This document shows, one piece after another, positions 57,284-64,000 of a stretch of 64,000 nucleotides of DNA. The position numbers and the translations under genes are program-made. How positions within the stretch are numbered: position 1 is the first letter of the stretch; each line of letters opens with the position of its first letter. The notes beneath the pieces are model-generated. The model did not search any database. It was given only the letters and a program-made list of their open reading frames with translations, and was not told the DNA's origin. This DNA comes from an uncultured Flavobacteriaceae bacterium. Lineage in GTDB: Bacteria > Bacteroidota > Bacteroidia > Flavobacteriales > Flavobacteriaceae. The stretch is taken from positions 1-64,000 of the forward strand of contig CANMLX010000025.1 in assembly GCA_947498845.1 (NCBI GenBank), written 5' to 3'.

Positions 57284-58855
57284 ATGAAATTAAAATTATA
57301 TACGTTCCTACTCATTATTACGCCGTTTTGCTTAATAGCCCAAACTCAGGACTTATTAAATATGGCAAAAGGTAAGTTTATAAACTTTGATATTATTTAT
57401 AATAACTACGATCCAGATAGAACTTGTAATATTTGTACCGAAGAAGACGATGTTTACGGTTATTATACCATTTATAATAATGGTGAAGTGGTTAAAAATC
57501 TAGAAGAGATTGAATACATATTGTTAGACAAAAATTTAAACAAGTTTGCTAATGGTACGTTTAAAAAACTCATTGCGCCACGTAAATCGGCATCCAGACT
57601 TAGAGTTTATAAAACAAAAGACACTATGGTTTTTAGAAATTCGGTGTATTCTACGGCTCCCTTTAGCTACTTTAAAGGTATTATTGTATATCAAAAACTA
57701 CTACTTAAAAACAACACATTTTTACCGCCCTACTATTATAATAACGAAGGCAAAAAACAAAACATTAATTTAGATAGTCTCGCAGAAACGTTTACCAAAA
57801 AAAGACTAAAAAAATTAGATGATGAAACCGAGTGGTCTAAAGAAAAGAAAGACTCTACTACGTTTAATAAAACCTTGTTTTCTTATAACAACAGAAAAAA
57901 TAAGCTAATTCTTAAAAAGAATGGAACTTCTAAAAAAAGGTATGTTACCAATATTTATGATGAGGCATTGCTATTTAGAAAAAATAAAGAAGAGCAATGG
58001 CGAACCGATTTACTGCAAGCCGAAAAAAAGGAAAAAATCTACCATCACCCATTGTTTATTGATAGAGACGAAAAAACAATTGCTTTAAAACGATACATTA
58101 TAGGTAAAAAAAAGGACGAGTCTGATATCTTATTATTTGACCTTGAAAATGGTAACCCAAAAGGGAATTACACCTTTAATACAGATCGGGATTACGAATA
58201 TAGGGATTACGAAAATTTAAATGGTAATACGCTTACCATTCTCTCGTCTTTAATTTCTGGTATTTTTATGAGAGGCTTTAATTTTAGTAAATACGATATC
58301 AAACTAAACAAAGAAATAAAAAGCAAACAATTTTTTTGGCCAGAGGCTAACGAGTATATTGAAATAGGCAAAAACGGACATGTTGCAGGAGGTTTACAAC
58401 TGCGTTTTTTAAACTATTTTTTCCTTAAAAATGGTAACATTGGTATTTTAACTGAAAAATTTAGAGCTAAAGCCAATGGAAAAACAGTAACTACAGATTA
58501 TGTGTTTTTTATGTTTAACAAAGATTTTGAACTGGAAAATGCAACAACTATAGCCAAAGATAAATCTAAAACCTTTGCCAGTAATGTCGATTACTTGTTC
58601 TCCCAACAAGTAGAAGGTGGCAGCATTGTTTTCTACAGAGATTATAAAAAAGACCAGGAAACAAAAGACAAAAACTGGGTACTGGGTATTATAACTTATA
58701 TCAATGGTGAATTTGGGCATCAAACTTTACCAATGACTTCAGATGAATACTCTATAATTCCTTTTCCAGCTAAAGAAGGCTATGTTTTACTCACCGAGTT
58801 TAACGAGAAAGAAGAAAAATATAATAAAATTCGTCTTGAAAAAATAAACTATTAA
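57284..58855 (+). CDS. Hypothetical secreted protein
   Basis: 523 aa with a signal peptide (LYTFLLIITPFCLIAQ), mature start near TQDLLNMAKGKFINF. Mixed alpha/beta with many Lys. It has only one early Cys pair (DRTCNICTEED). No family recognised. The ending is FPAKEGYVLLTEFNEKEE, then charged residues. It is divergent from lpxH and converges on the repeat element and the M48 gene. Confidence 0.7.
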   Translation: MKLKLYTFLLIITPFCLIAQTQDLLNMAKGKFINFDIIYNNYDPDRTCNICTEEDDVYGYYTIYNNGEVVKNLEEIEYILLDKNLNKFANGTFKKLIAPRKSASRLRVYKTKDTMVFRNSVYSTAPFSYFKGIIVYQKLLLKNNTFLPPYYYNNEGKKQNINLDSLAETFTKKRLKKLDDETEWSKEKKDSTTFNKTLFSYNNRKNKLILKKNGTSKKRYVTNIYDEALLFRKNKEEQWRTDLLQAEKKEKIYHHPLFIDRDEKTIALKRYIIGKKKDESDILLFDLENGNPKGNYTFNTDRDYEYRDYENLNGNTLTILSSLISGIFMRGFNFSKYDIKLNKEIKSKQFFWPEANEYIEIGKNGHVAGGLQLRFLNYFFLKNGNIGILTEKFRAKANGKTVTTDYVFFMFNKDFELENATTIAKDKSKTFASNVDYLFSQQVEGGSIVFYRDYKKDQETKDKNWVLGIITYINGEFGHQTLPMTSDEYSIIPFPAKEGYVLLTEFNEKEEKYNKIRLEKINY

Positions 58856-58883
58856 CCCGAAGAATTCATGGTTTTTCGTTATG

Positions 58884-59201
58884 ATACCAATTATCATCTA
58901 AAATGAGCTAGTAAGACTCATTCATTTCATTTTATACCTTCTTGTTCATGTTTTCATAGTGCTGCTATGAAAAACAATTACAGCGGCGTATAAACTAAAC
59001 CACTATGGACTTACAGTCCATAGGTTTGGTTCGCAGACTGAAAGTCTGCTAGGTGAAATACGTAATCAAATCTGTGTAAATTCGTGTCAAAAGTTTTTAG
59101 AAGCTAAAGCGAAATGCACTAAAGTACATAGTTTCGACTAAATTTGAGACCAATGAAAGCAACTTCGCTTTTTTAGCTCATTTTAATTAATTAATTGGTA
59201 T
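58884..59201 (+). repeat. 318-bp element with ATACCAATT ends, reaching into the M48 gene
   Basis: Left ATACCAATTATCATCTAAAATGAGCTA, right TAGCTCATTTTAATTAATTAATTGGTAT, which pair as inverted repeats. The end motif is shared with the 162-bp family, but the inside differs and contains the repeat shared with 55216. The right end passes the stop codon of the M48 gene, so the element supplies that stop and the last two or three residues. Confidence 0.7.
58992..59098 (+). repeat. Copy 2 of the ~105-bp direct repeat
   Basis: TTTGGTTCGCAGACTGAAAG, GTGAAATACG and AATTCGTGTCAAAAGTTTTT, matching 55216-55321 with scattered changes. It sits inside the 318-bp element. Both copies contain a GCAGACT/AGTCTG hairpin. 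Confidence 0.65.
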
Positions 59202-60477
59202 AATAATCGGCTATAGCTTTCATTTCTTTAAGTTTTAAATTCCATATAAAATTTAAAAACAAGTTATAGCTTTTAGATTGTTGGTTGGGATTAAGTTGTT
59301 CTACATAACGGTTTAATTTGTAGTTTTTTTGTGCATTATAAATAGCATTAAAATTTAAACCTACATATTTAAGAAGATATGCCATATCTGGAAAGTGTTC
59401 TAAAAGTATTAAACAAGAATAAAGACTGGCACCATACGCTTCCATATCATACAAACTAGCAACCTGCTGGAATTTTGCCTGTTTTTGTAGTTCAAGAAAA
59501 CGAGATGAGGGTTCAATATAGTTATACGCTGTATCTTTAGGAAGGTTGTTTTTTAATTTGCTAATACGTTCTGTAAGCTCTGGGTGAGATGCTATAGAAT
59601 CTGTATTTATTTTTTCTTTAAAATGCGTATAGTTATAGGAGCTAAAATCTTCTTTTTTTAACCACGCTTCATTAAAAGGGAGTGTTTTTAGGTTAAAAAG
59701 ACGTTTGTATATGGTTGAATCTAAAGTGTATTCTGGTGCATCTTCTAATGTTTTTATTCGGCTTAATGAATTAACAAAACTCCGTTTAGACCATGGCGTT
59801 TTGCTAAACAATACATAACCTAAAGAATCGGCTTCTAACTCTTGCTTTCTGCTTTTTTTGCTCCTATTTATTATTATAGATCTTAACTGTTTAAAAGCTA
59901 AACCGCCTTTATTATAGGCTGTATTATGTATTTCCTCAAGCTGTTTTTTTGATACACTGGATAATTTTAACTGTGCTTCTTCAACAATACTATTAAACGA
60001 ATGGTTTTTAATTTCATGTGCTAACTCATGTAATAACACAGCACGTATTTGTTGTTTGTTTTTAAGAAACTTAAACAGTCCTAAATTTACTATTATGGTA
60101 TTATAGCCAATACTGTAAGCATTTGGTGTGGCTTCTTTTGATAAAAGTATGGTATACTCTTGATCTATTTCGGGGTTAACTATCTTTACTGTATCTATCG
60201 ATGTTTTTAAAAACGTAGTATACGCATTATCAAAAAACAGATTGTTTTTAGTGAAATTTTTTAAAATACTTTTTTGACTTTGTTCTAAAATATTTAGAAT
60301 CTCCTTTTTTAGTTTTCCTGAATAGCTTTTAGAAATAGTTTTGTTAAATGATTTAAAATCATTTTCGTAACGCTCTTTTAACGCTTTTCTTTGGTCGTAG
60401 CTTGTAGTATCTAACGGGGTAAATTGTTGGGAATTTGCTATACAACAAGTAAATAACAGAATAACTAAATATCTCAT
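59191..60477 (-). CDS. Secreted M48-type zinc metalloprotease
   Basis: 428 aa. Signal peptide (RYLVILLFTCCIANSQQ). Zinc motif LLHELAHEIKNH (H150-E151-H154), with a third ligand probably in RKQELEADSLGYVLFSK. The arrangement with a helical C-terminal half is the M48 family (HtpX/BepA-like). Without membrane helices it is probably periplasmic and may act in envelope quality control. The last residues (YYTN) and the stop come from the end of the 58884 repeat. Confidence 0.88.
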   Translation of the reverse strand: MRYLVILLFTCCIANSQQFTPLDTTSYDQRKALKERYENDFKSFNKTISKSYSGKLKKEILNILEQSQKSILKNFTKNNLFFDNAYTTFLKTSIDTVKIVNPEIDQEYTILLSKEATPNAYSIGYNTIIVNLGLFKFLKNKQQIRAVLLHELAHEIKNHSFNSIVEEAQLKLSSVSKKQLEEIHNTAYNKGGLAFKQLRSIIINRSKKSRKQELEADSLGYVLFSKTPWSKRSFVNSLSRIKTLEDAPEYTLDSTIYKRLFNLKTLPFNEAWLKKEDFSSYNYTHFKEKINTDSIASHPELTERISKLKNNLPKDTAYNYIEPSSRFLELQKQAKFQQVASLYDMEAYGASLYSCLILLEHFPDMAYLLKYVGLNFNAIYNAQKNYKLNRYVEQLNPNQQSKSYNLFLNFIWNLKLKEMKAIADYYTN

Positions 60478-60571
60478 TTTAAAAATACAGCCGAATTTGC
60501 ATGCGTAAATATAGATGTTTTGACTAAAAGTTTGAAAACTAATGCTAGATGTAACTTTTTACTGCAAACTA

Positions 60572-60675
60572 AAAGCTACTACTTATGCGTTAAGGATTGC
60601 AGCGGTAGCTTTTGGCGAGGTGCGCATCGAGCCAAAACTTTAGCGGAAAGCCTGACCTTTAGGTAACGCCCAAAA
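60572..60675 (+). repeat. Structured Bacteroidota intergenic element
   Basis: AAAGCTAC and GTAGCTTTT surround TGCGTTAAGGATTGCAGCG, then GAGGTGCGCATCGAGCC, AAACTTTAGCGGAAAGCCTGA and GTAACGCCCAA. I recall this composite sequence downstream of many flavobacterial genes, where it is taken to be a structured RNA or REP-like element. It ends 1 bp from the queD stop. Not identified to any named family with confidence. Confidence 0.45.
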
Positions 60676-60676
60676 A

Positions 60677-61132
60677 TTAGTCTTGATCGGCAGCAAACCA
60701 CTCGGCAAAACTAGTAGCTGTTTCTTGTAGTTTTAATGAATGTAGTTTGATATTTTCGGGCAATCTGGATTTTATTTTTTTAGCAAAATCGATCACCATC
60801 ATTTCGCTAGTAGGTTGATAATCTACTAATAGCACATTATGACCTCTTTTTTTAAGCTCCATCGCTAATTCTAAATGAGGTGTGTTTTTGTTAAAAACAG
60901 TAGCATGATCAAAAACATCTGCAATTTCTTCTTGAACAATTTTTTTTAAATCGCCAAAATCGATCACCATACCATACTTTACATTGTTAGTATCTGTAAT
61001 AGGTTCTCCTATTACGGTAACATCCAAACGGTAACTATGGCCATGAACATTTTTACATTTACCATCATACCCGTAAAGTGCATGACCTGTTTCGAACGAA
61101 AATTGTTTGGTGATTCTAATCTTATTTCCCAT
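60677..61132 (-). CDS. queD: 6-carboxytetrahydropterin synthase (QueD)
   Basis: 151 aa, PTPS/QueD fold, step two of queuosine precursor synthesis. Zinc histidines in FETGHALYG and CKNVHGHSY; the catalytic cysteine is in the same CxxxHGH motif. The Glu of the family is in LQETATSFAEW near the end. Its start codon overlaps the stop of a 34-residue frame upstream. queC and queE are not in the window. Confidence 0.92.
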   Translation of the reverse strand: MGNKIRITKQFSFETGHALYGYDGKCKNVHGHSYRLDVTVIGEPITDTNNVKYGMVIDFGDLKKIVQEEIADVFDHATVFNKNTPHLELAMELKKRGHNVLLVDYQPTSEMMVIDFAKKIKSRLPENIKLHSLKLQETATSFAEWFAADQD

Positions 61133-61236
61133 TATCTGCGTCCTCCTCTGTTTCTATTTATAATGTAAATTATTATTAAAACTACAGCCAGTAATAAAAA
61201 CAACCCATTACCCGATAAAAAACTTAAAACATCCAT
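61132..61236 (-). CDS. 34-residue single-helix membrane peptide overlapping queD
   Basis: Starts MDVLSFLSGNGLFLLL, then a single hydrophobic helix (LAVVLIIIYIINR), and ends RNRGGRR. Its stop overlaps the queD start (TAATG). The compact design, a small membrane anchor with a basic tail, and the exact overlap argue for a real gene. Function unknown. A prediction from the sequence only. Confidence 0.5.
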   Translation of the reverse strand: MDVLSFLSGNGLFLLLAVVLIIIYIINRNRGGRR

Positions 61237-61263
61237 AGTTGTTACTTTTTTTGATGTGCAAAT

Positions 61264-62598
61264 TTAAGCGTTTTTAACCAGAGGTTTAAACTGTTTTCTA
61301 AAATTAATTAGTAATGGGACTGCTCGTGCTATAATCCAAAATGTAATTGCTATAAATATACCCGTTAGTTTTAAATTAAAATGGTCTAACACCAAAAGTA
61401 TTGGTAAAAACACTACAAAAGTTGCTAGTAATAGTACGTTTCTAAGCACTCCCATTTTACCCAAACCTTTGTAAATACCATCAAAAATAAAGGCTATAGC
61501 GCAAATGGGTTGTATTACTAATACAATCCAAAATATGCTATAAAATGTATTTAAAACATTAGCATCTTTAGAAAACAAACCCCCTATAGGTTTATATAAT
61601 AGAAAGCCAATACAAGCCAATAAAACCCCAACTAGTATGCCTATTTTAATGAGTTTTTTACTTAGCTCTACTAGGTTTTTGTACTGTTTTGCGCCATATA
61701 ATTTCCCAGATAGTATGTTTCCTGCTCCTGCATAACCATCTATTACAAATGCCCCTAAAAACCATAGATTAATACCAATGGTATACGCTGCTATATACGT
61801 TTTCCCATAACCTGTTGCATAGCGTGTAGCGAAATAAAGTGTAATATTTAGAGCCAGTGTTCTCACAAATAGGTTAGCAATCATAATTAAAAACCGTTCT
61901 ATTTCTTTATTGAAATCTAAACTCAACTTTAGCGGTATTTGTGTTTTAGTTAATAAAAGATACGCTGCGCTTAATGCCATAACAACTTGAGCGATCACAC
62001 TAGCATAGGCTGCCCCTTCTATATGCATAGCATCTAGATAACCTGGAATGCCAAAAACAAAAATATAGTCTAATACAATATTTAATACAGCGCCTATAAT
62101 AGCAATTATCATAGGGTAAAAAGTGTTTTGCAAACCTCTAAACGTACCAAATATAGCTATTGTGAATAAGGTAAAAGGAAATCCAAATACACGTATTTTA
62201 TAATAGACAACACAGTACTCTAAAATTAACCCAGAAGCATTGTAGAGCCTAAAAATTAGATTTGCAATAGGATAACTAGTAACAATAATAAGCAATCCAA
62301 TAGATGTTATAATAAATATGGCTTGTGCTGGTAAATTTTTTACAGCATCTAATTTACCTGCGCCTAAATATTGAGATATTATGGCAGAAATAGCACTGCG
62401 TGTTTGTCCTAAAACCCAAATAAGCATGGATAAAAACGTGCCAACGATACCTATAGCGGCCAAAGACTCTACAGGATGCATTTTTACATTACCGACAATC
62501 GCGGTATCTGTTATGGACAAAATAGGCTCTGATATACCAGAAATTAGTGCTGGTATCGCTAGTTTATTTATATGTTTTAAGCTAATTAAAGTTTTCAA
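61264..62598 (-). CDS. MATE family efflux transporter
   Basis: 444 aa with twelve hydrophobic helices in two similar halves. The family's N-terminal pattern is clear in LAIPALISGISEPILSITDTA with VLGQTRSAISAIISQYLGAG. It couples export of cationic compounds to Na+ or H+. Substrate unknown. 28 bp before the small membrane peptide on the same strand. Confidence 0.93.
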   Translation of the reverse strand: MKTLISLKHINKLAIPALISGISEPILSITDTAIVGNVKMHPVESLAAIGIVGTFLSMLIWVLGQTRSAISAIISQYLGAGKLDAVKNLPAQAIFIITSIGLLIIVTSYPIANLIFRLYNASGLILEYCVVYYKIRVFGFPFTLFTIAIFGTFRGLQNTFYPMIIAIIGAVLNIVLDYIFVFGIPGYLDAMHIEGAAYASVIAQVVMALSAAYLLLTKTQIPLKLSLDFNKEIERFLIMIANLFVRTLALNITLYFATRYATGYGKTYIAAYTIGINLWFLGAFVIDGYAGAGNILSGKLYGAKQYKNLVELSKKLIKIGILVGVLLACIGFLLYKPIGGLFSKDANVLNTFYSIFWIVLVIQPICAIAFIFDGIYKGLGKMGVLRNVLLLATFVVFLPILLVLDHFNLKLTGIFIAITFWIIARAVPLLINFRKQFKPLVKNA

Positions 62599-62672
62599 AT
62601 AGTGTAGGTAACTTAGATTAAATTTTTTTACAAATGTACTTTTTAATACATTTATAACCTTAAAACAATATT

Positions 62673-62746
62673 GGGGATGTAGCTCAGTTGGCTAGAGTGC
62701 TTGACTGGCAGTCAAGAGGTCACGGGTTCGAATCCCGTCTTCTCCA
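62673..62746 (+). tRNA. tRNA-Ala (anticodon GGC)
   Basis: 74 bases ending at the discriminator A. Acceptor GGGGATG pairs with CTTCTCC. The G3-T70 pair is the alanine identity element, and there is one T-T mismatch at 6-67. D arm AGCTCAGTTGGCTAGAGT, anticodon stem CTTGA/TCAAG with loop CTGGCAG (anticodon GGC), T arm ACGGGTTCGAATCCCGT. CCA is not encoded (ACT follows the CC). Confidence 0.93.
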
Positions 62747-62750
62747 CTTA

Positions 62751-62776
62751 AGGCCTCCATAATGGAGGTCTTTTTT
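62751..62776 (+). terminator. tRNA terminator
   Basis: GGCCTCCAT-A-ATGGAGGTC stem followed by six Ts, just after the tRNA. Confidence 0.85.
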
Positions 62777-62869
62777 ATGACTATTAATAAGTGTTTTGTG
62801 GATAAAGTCCCTCGATAACACTTCGACTGCGTAGGGTGTAGTAACTGTTTTGAAAAAAAAAGTTAACAA

Positions 62870-63037
62870 CTAATCAAAAAATCCTACACTATCTATCTTT
62901 AAAACTTTAGTATCTCCTTGAAAATTTCTAGCACTGGAATATTTCCAAGCTACAGCATTTACAACAAACCCACTCTCCACAGGATTAGTATAAACATAGT
63001 CTGTTTTTTTGTTTGATAACCTTTTCGCTTCATAACG
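62870..63037 (-). pseudogene. C-terminal fragment of a REP-associated (Y1) transposase
   Basis: Minus strand gives EAKRLSNKKTDYVYTNPVES, GFVVNAVAWKYSSARNFQGD and an ending KIDSVGFFD with stop. This is the tail of Y1-type REP-associated transposases (YIHNNPVEAG and YSSARNY are the family's typical phrases). The catalytic Tyr/His domain is absent, and an in-frame stop lies directly upstream. Confidence 0.75.
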
Positions 63038-63099
63038 CTATCGGTTTATTATGAAACCTGTATTTATACTCTTATAACTAAAATACTAAAAGCCTTAAC

Positions 63100-63590
63100 A
63101 TTACTGTAAAAGCTTTTGATTCTCTTACGCAATATGCCTCTTGACACAGTCGAAGCGCTAGCACATACGGGGACTATCTAGAGTTCGTTTATATCTCACG
63201 AACGAGGACGTCCGCACTATCGGGTTAGCCGTTACTTTGATAACTTCGCGGCAGCTGGGGGGGATAAATTTCTTGATCTTGCTATTAGAGATGTCAAAGC
63301 TAAAAAAGCATACGCATAAAAAAACAACCATAACTCTATGATTGCTTTTTTCTCTATTTCTTATTGCTCGAAGTTACAAACTTCGCATAGCTGGGTTGAT
63401 AATGTTGTTAAAGCGGTTAAACTTAAAAGTATTTAAACTAAAAACCACCTCGTTAAAGGTGGCTTTACTTTTTTTATTTCTTACTCTTACCGCCACTCGT
63501 GAGGACACGAGCGGTAGCCGTTACTCATTCGGGCGCGAGCTGGGGACGAGCTGGGCAGCTGGCATTCCACAACACTTTCTCCTCAGTTAA
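63100..63590. repeat. GC-rich repeat zone with small tails and two hairpins
   Basis: TAGCCGTTACT occurs at 63222 and at 63512, each followed at a short distance by GCAGCTGG or GAGCTGGG. A hairpin (AACCATA/TATGATTG, 63325-63351) and a better one (CCACCT/AGGTGG with T tail, 63445-63475) lie between. Several short open tails are visible, for example DKFLDLAIRDVKAKKAYA (63266-63319), but none belongs to a complete gene. The G+C is clearly above the rest of the window. Confidence 0.4.
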
Positions 63591-63615
63591 GTTAGAGCGG
63601 TATCTTTTCACTACA

Positions 63616-64000
63616 TTATTTATCTCTTAAATAATTCTCAACTCTATCACTTAAAACACCATCAGCAATAGAAGATATTTTTAATGTTTTTCTTATAGTT
63701 AAAATTACTCTTCTCGCAAAATTTAACCTTTTATATAAATTTCTATTTTTAAGATGTTCTGGATAAATAATAAAACTATTATTACTAGCATAATCATTCC
63801 ATTCAGTAGAAATATTAAGATAAAATTCAGCATTGAAATATTTCAAAAAACTTAAAAAACTTTCTGTTTCTAAATCTAAACTTATTGGAATGAAATTTTT
63901 ATTATTATTATTATCAACAAAAACGAAATAGTCAATTTCATCATCTAAAATTAATGTCCTATAAATACCTATAATTTGTATTTCACTTAGATTAATATTA
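63616..64000 (-). CDS. Hypothetical protein, 5' part beyond the window
   Basis: The minus-strand frame is open from the stop at 63616 to the right edge, giving at least 128 residues. They include EIQIIGIYRTLILDDEIDYF, an Asn run (NNNN), YFNAEFYLNISTEWND and the ending SDRVENYLRDK. No recognised family and no membrane segment. Confidence 0.55.
   Translation of the reverse strand, partial: NINLSEIQIIGIYRTLILDDEIDYFVFVDNNNNKNFIPISLDLETESFLSFLKYFNAEFYLNISTEWNDYASNNSFIIYPEHLKNRNLYKRLNFARRVILTIRKTLKISSIADGVLSDRVENYLRDK

Noticed and set aside
63342..63590. An 82-codon plus-strand frame in the GC-rich zone
   Set aside because: It overlaps a terminator hairpin and repeat units; residues look like repeat translation.
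1..64000. CRISPR array or phage region
   Set aside because: I found no regularly spaced identical repeats with unique spacers, and no structural phage genes, integrase or lysis genes.

Overview
The window is about one third G+C. It carries type IX secretion markers, SusC/TonB-type outer-membrane proteins, Bacteroidota-type promoters (TTTG-N19-TAnnTTTG) and lipoproteins with a surface-export signal after the lipid cysteine. Together these point to a chromosomal segment of a marine-type member of the Flavobacteriaceae. I cannot name the genus from the sequence alone.

Layout. 0-10 kb is mostly housekeeping: the tail of a T9SS-secreted protein, a probable heme-type TonB receptor, recO, porZ, an acyltransferase, gdhA, an outer-membrane protein, a DinB-like protein and an ArsC-like protein. 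10-12.5 kb is a repeat-rich gap around one lipoprotein gene. 12.5-27.2 kb is a tetrapyrrole (heme) locus: type II NADH dehydrogenase, an AraC regulator divergent from hemA, then hemA, a hemC-hemD fusion, hemE, two EI24-family membrane proteins around a third membrane protein, hemF, a small hypothetical gene, a YchJ-like protein, a membrane-anchored SF2 helicase (opposite strand) and hemB. 27.4-35 kb holds a two-gene unit: an alpha-2-macroglobulin that carries a SusC-type TonB plug, and a SusC-like barrel protein that lacks one. 35-41.4 kb has a zinc-ribbon membrane protein, a lipoprotein, an AhpD-like protein, an OsmC protein, recJ and an MFS transporter.

41.8-51.7 kb is the most unusual part. 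Two paralogous surface lipoproteins share about 400 N-terminal residues but have unrelated C-terminal domains: one papain/LRAT-like with His and Cys, one HEIIH metallopeptidase. Each is followed, overlapping or 3 bp away, by a different small lipoprotein or membrane protein, as in polymorphic toxin-immunity modules. Between them lie an orphan small gene, broken pieces of a third and fourth gene, and an IS3-family insertion. A fossil of the 3' end of the neighbouring membrane AraC regulator gene marks the tandem duplication that created the second copy.

51.8-62.6 kb contains a beta-helix lipoprotein, two alpha/beta hydrolases, lpxH, a secreted hypothetical protein, an M48 protease, queD with a 34-residue membrane peptide in front, and a MATE transporter. 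A tRNA-Ala(GGC), a transposase fragment and a GC-rich repeat zone follow, and a truncated gene runs off the right edge.

The window is also rich in short non-coding mobile repeats. A roughly 162-bp family with ATACCAATTC ends occurs at least four times plus fragments. One copy is split by a second 177-bp inverted-repeat element that made a 10-bp target duplication; removing both restores exactly 162 bp.
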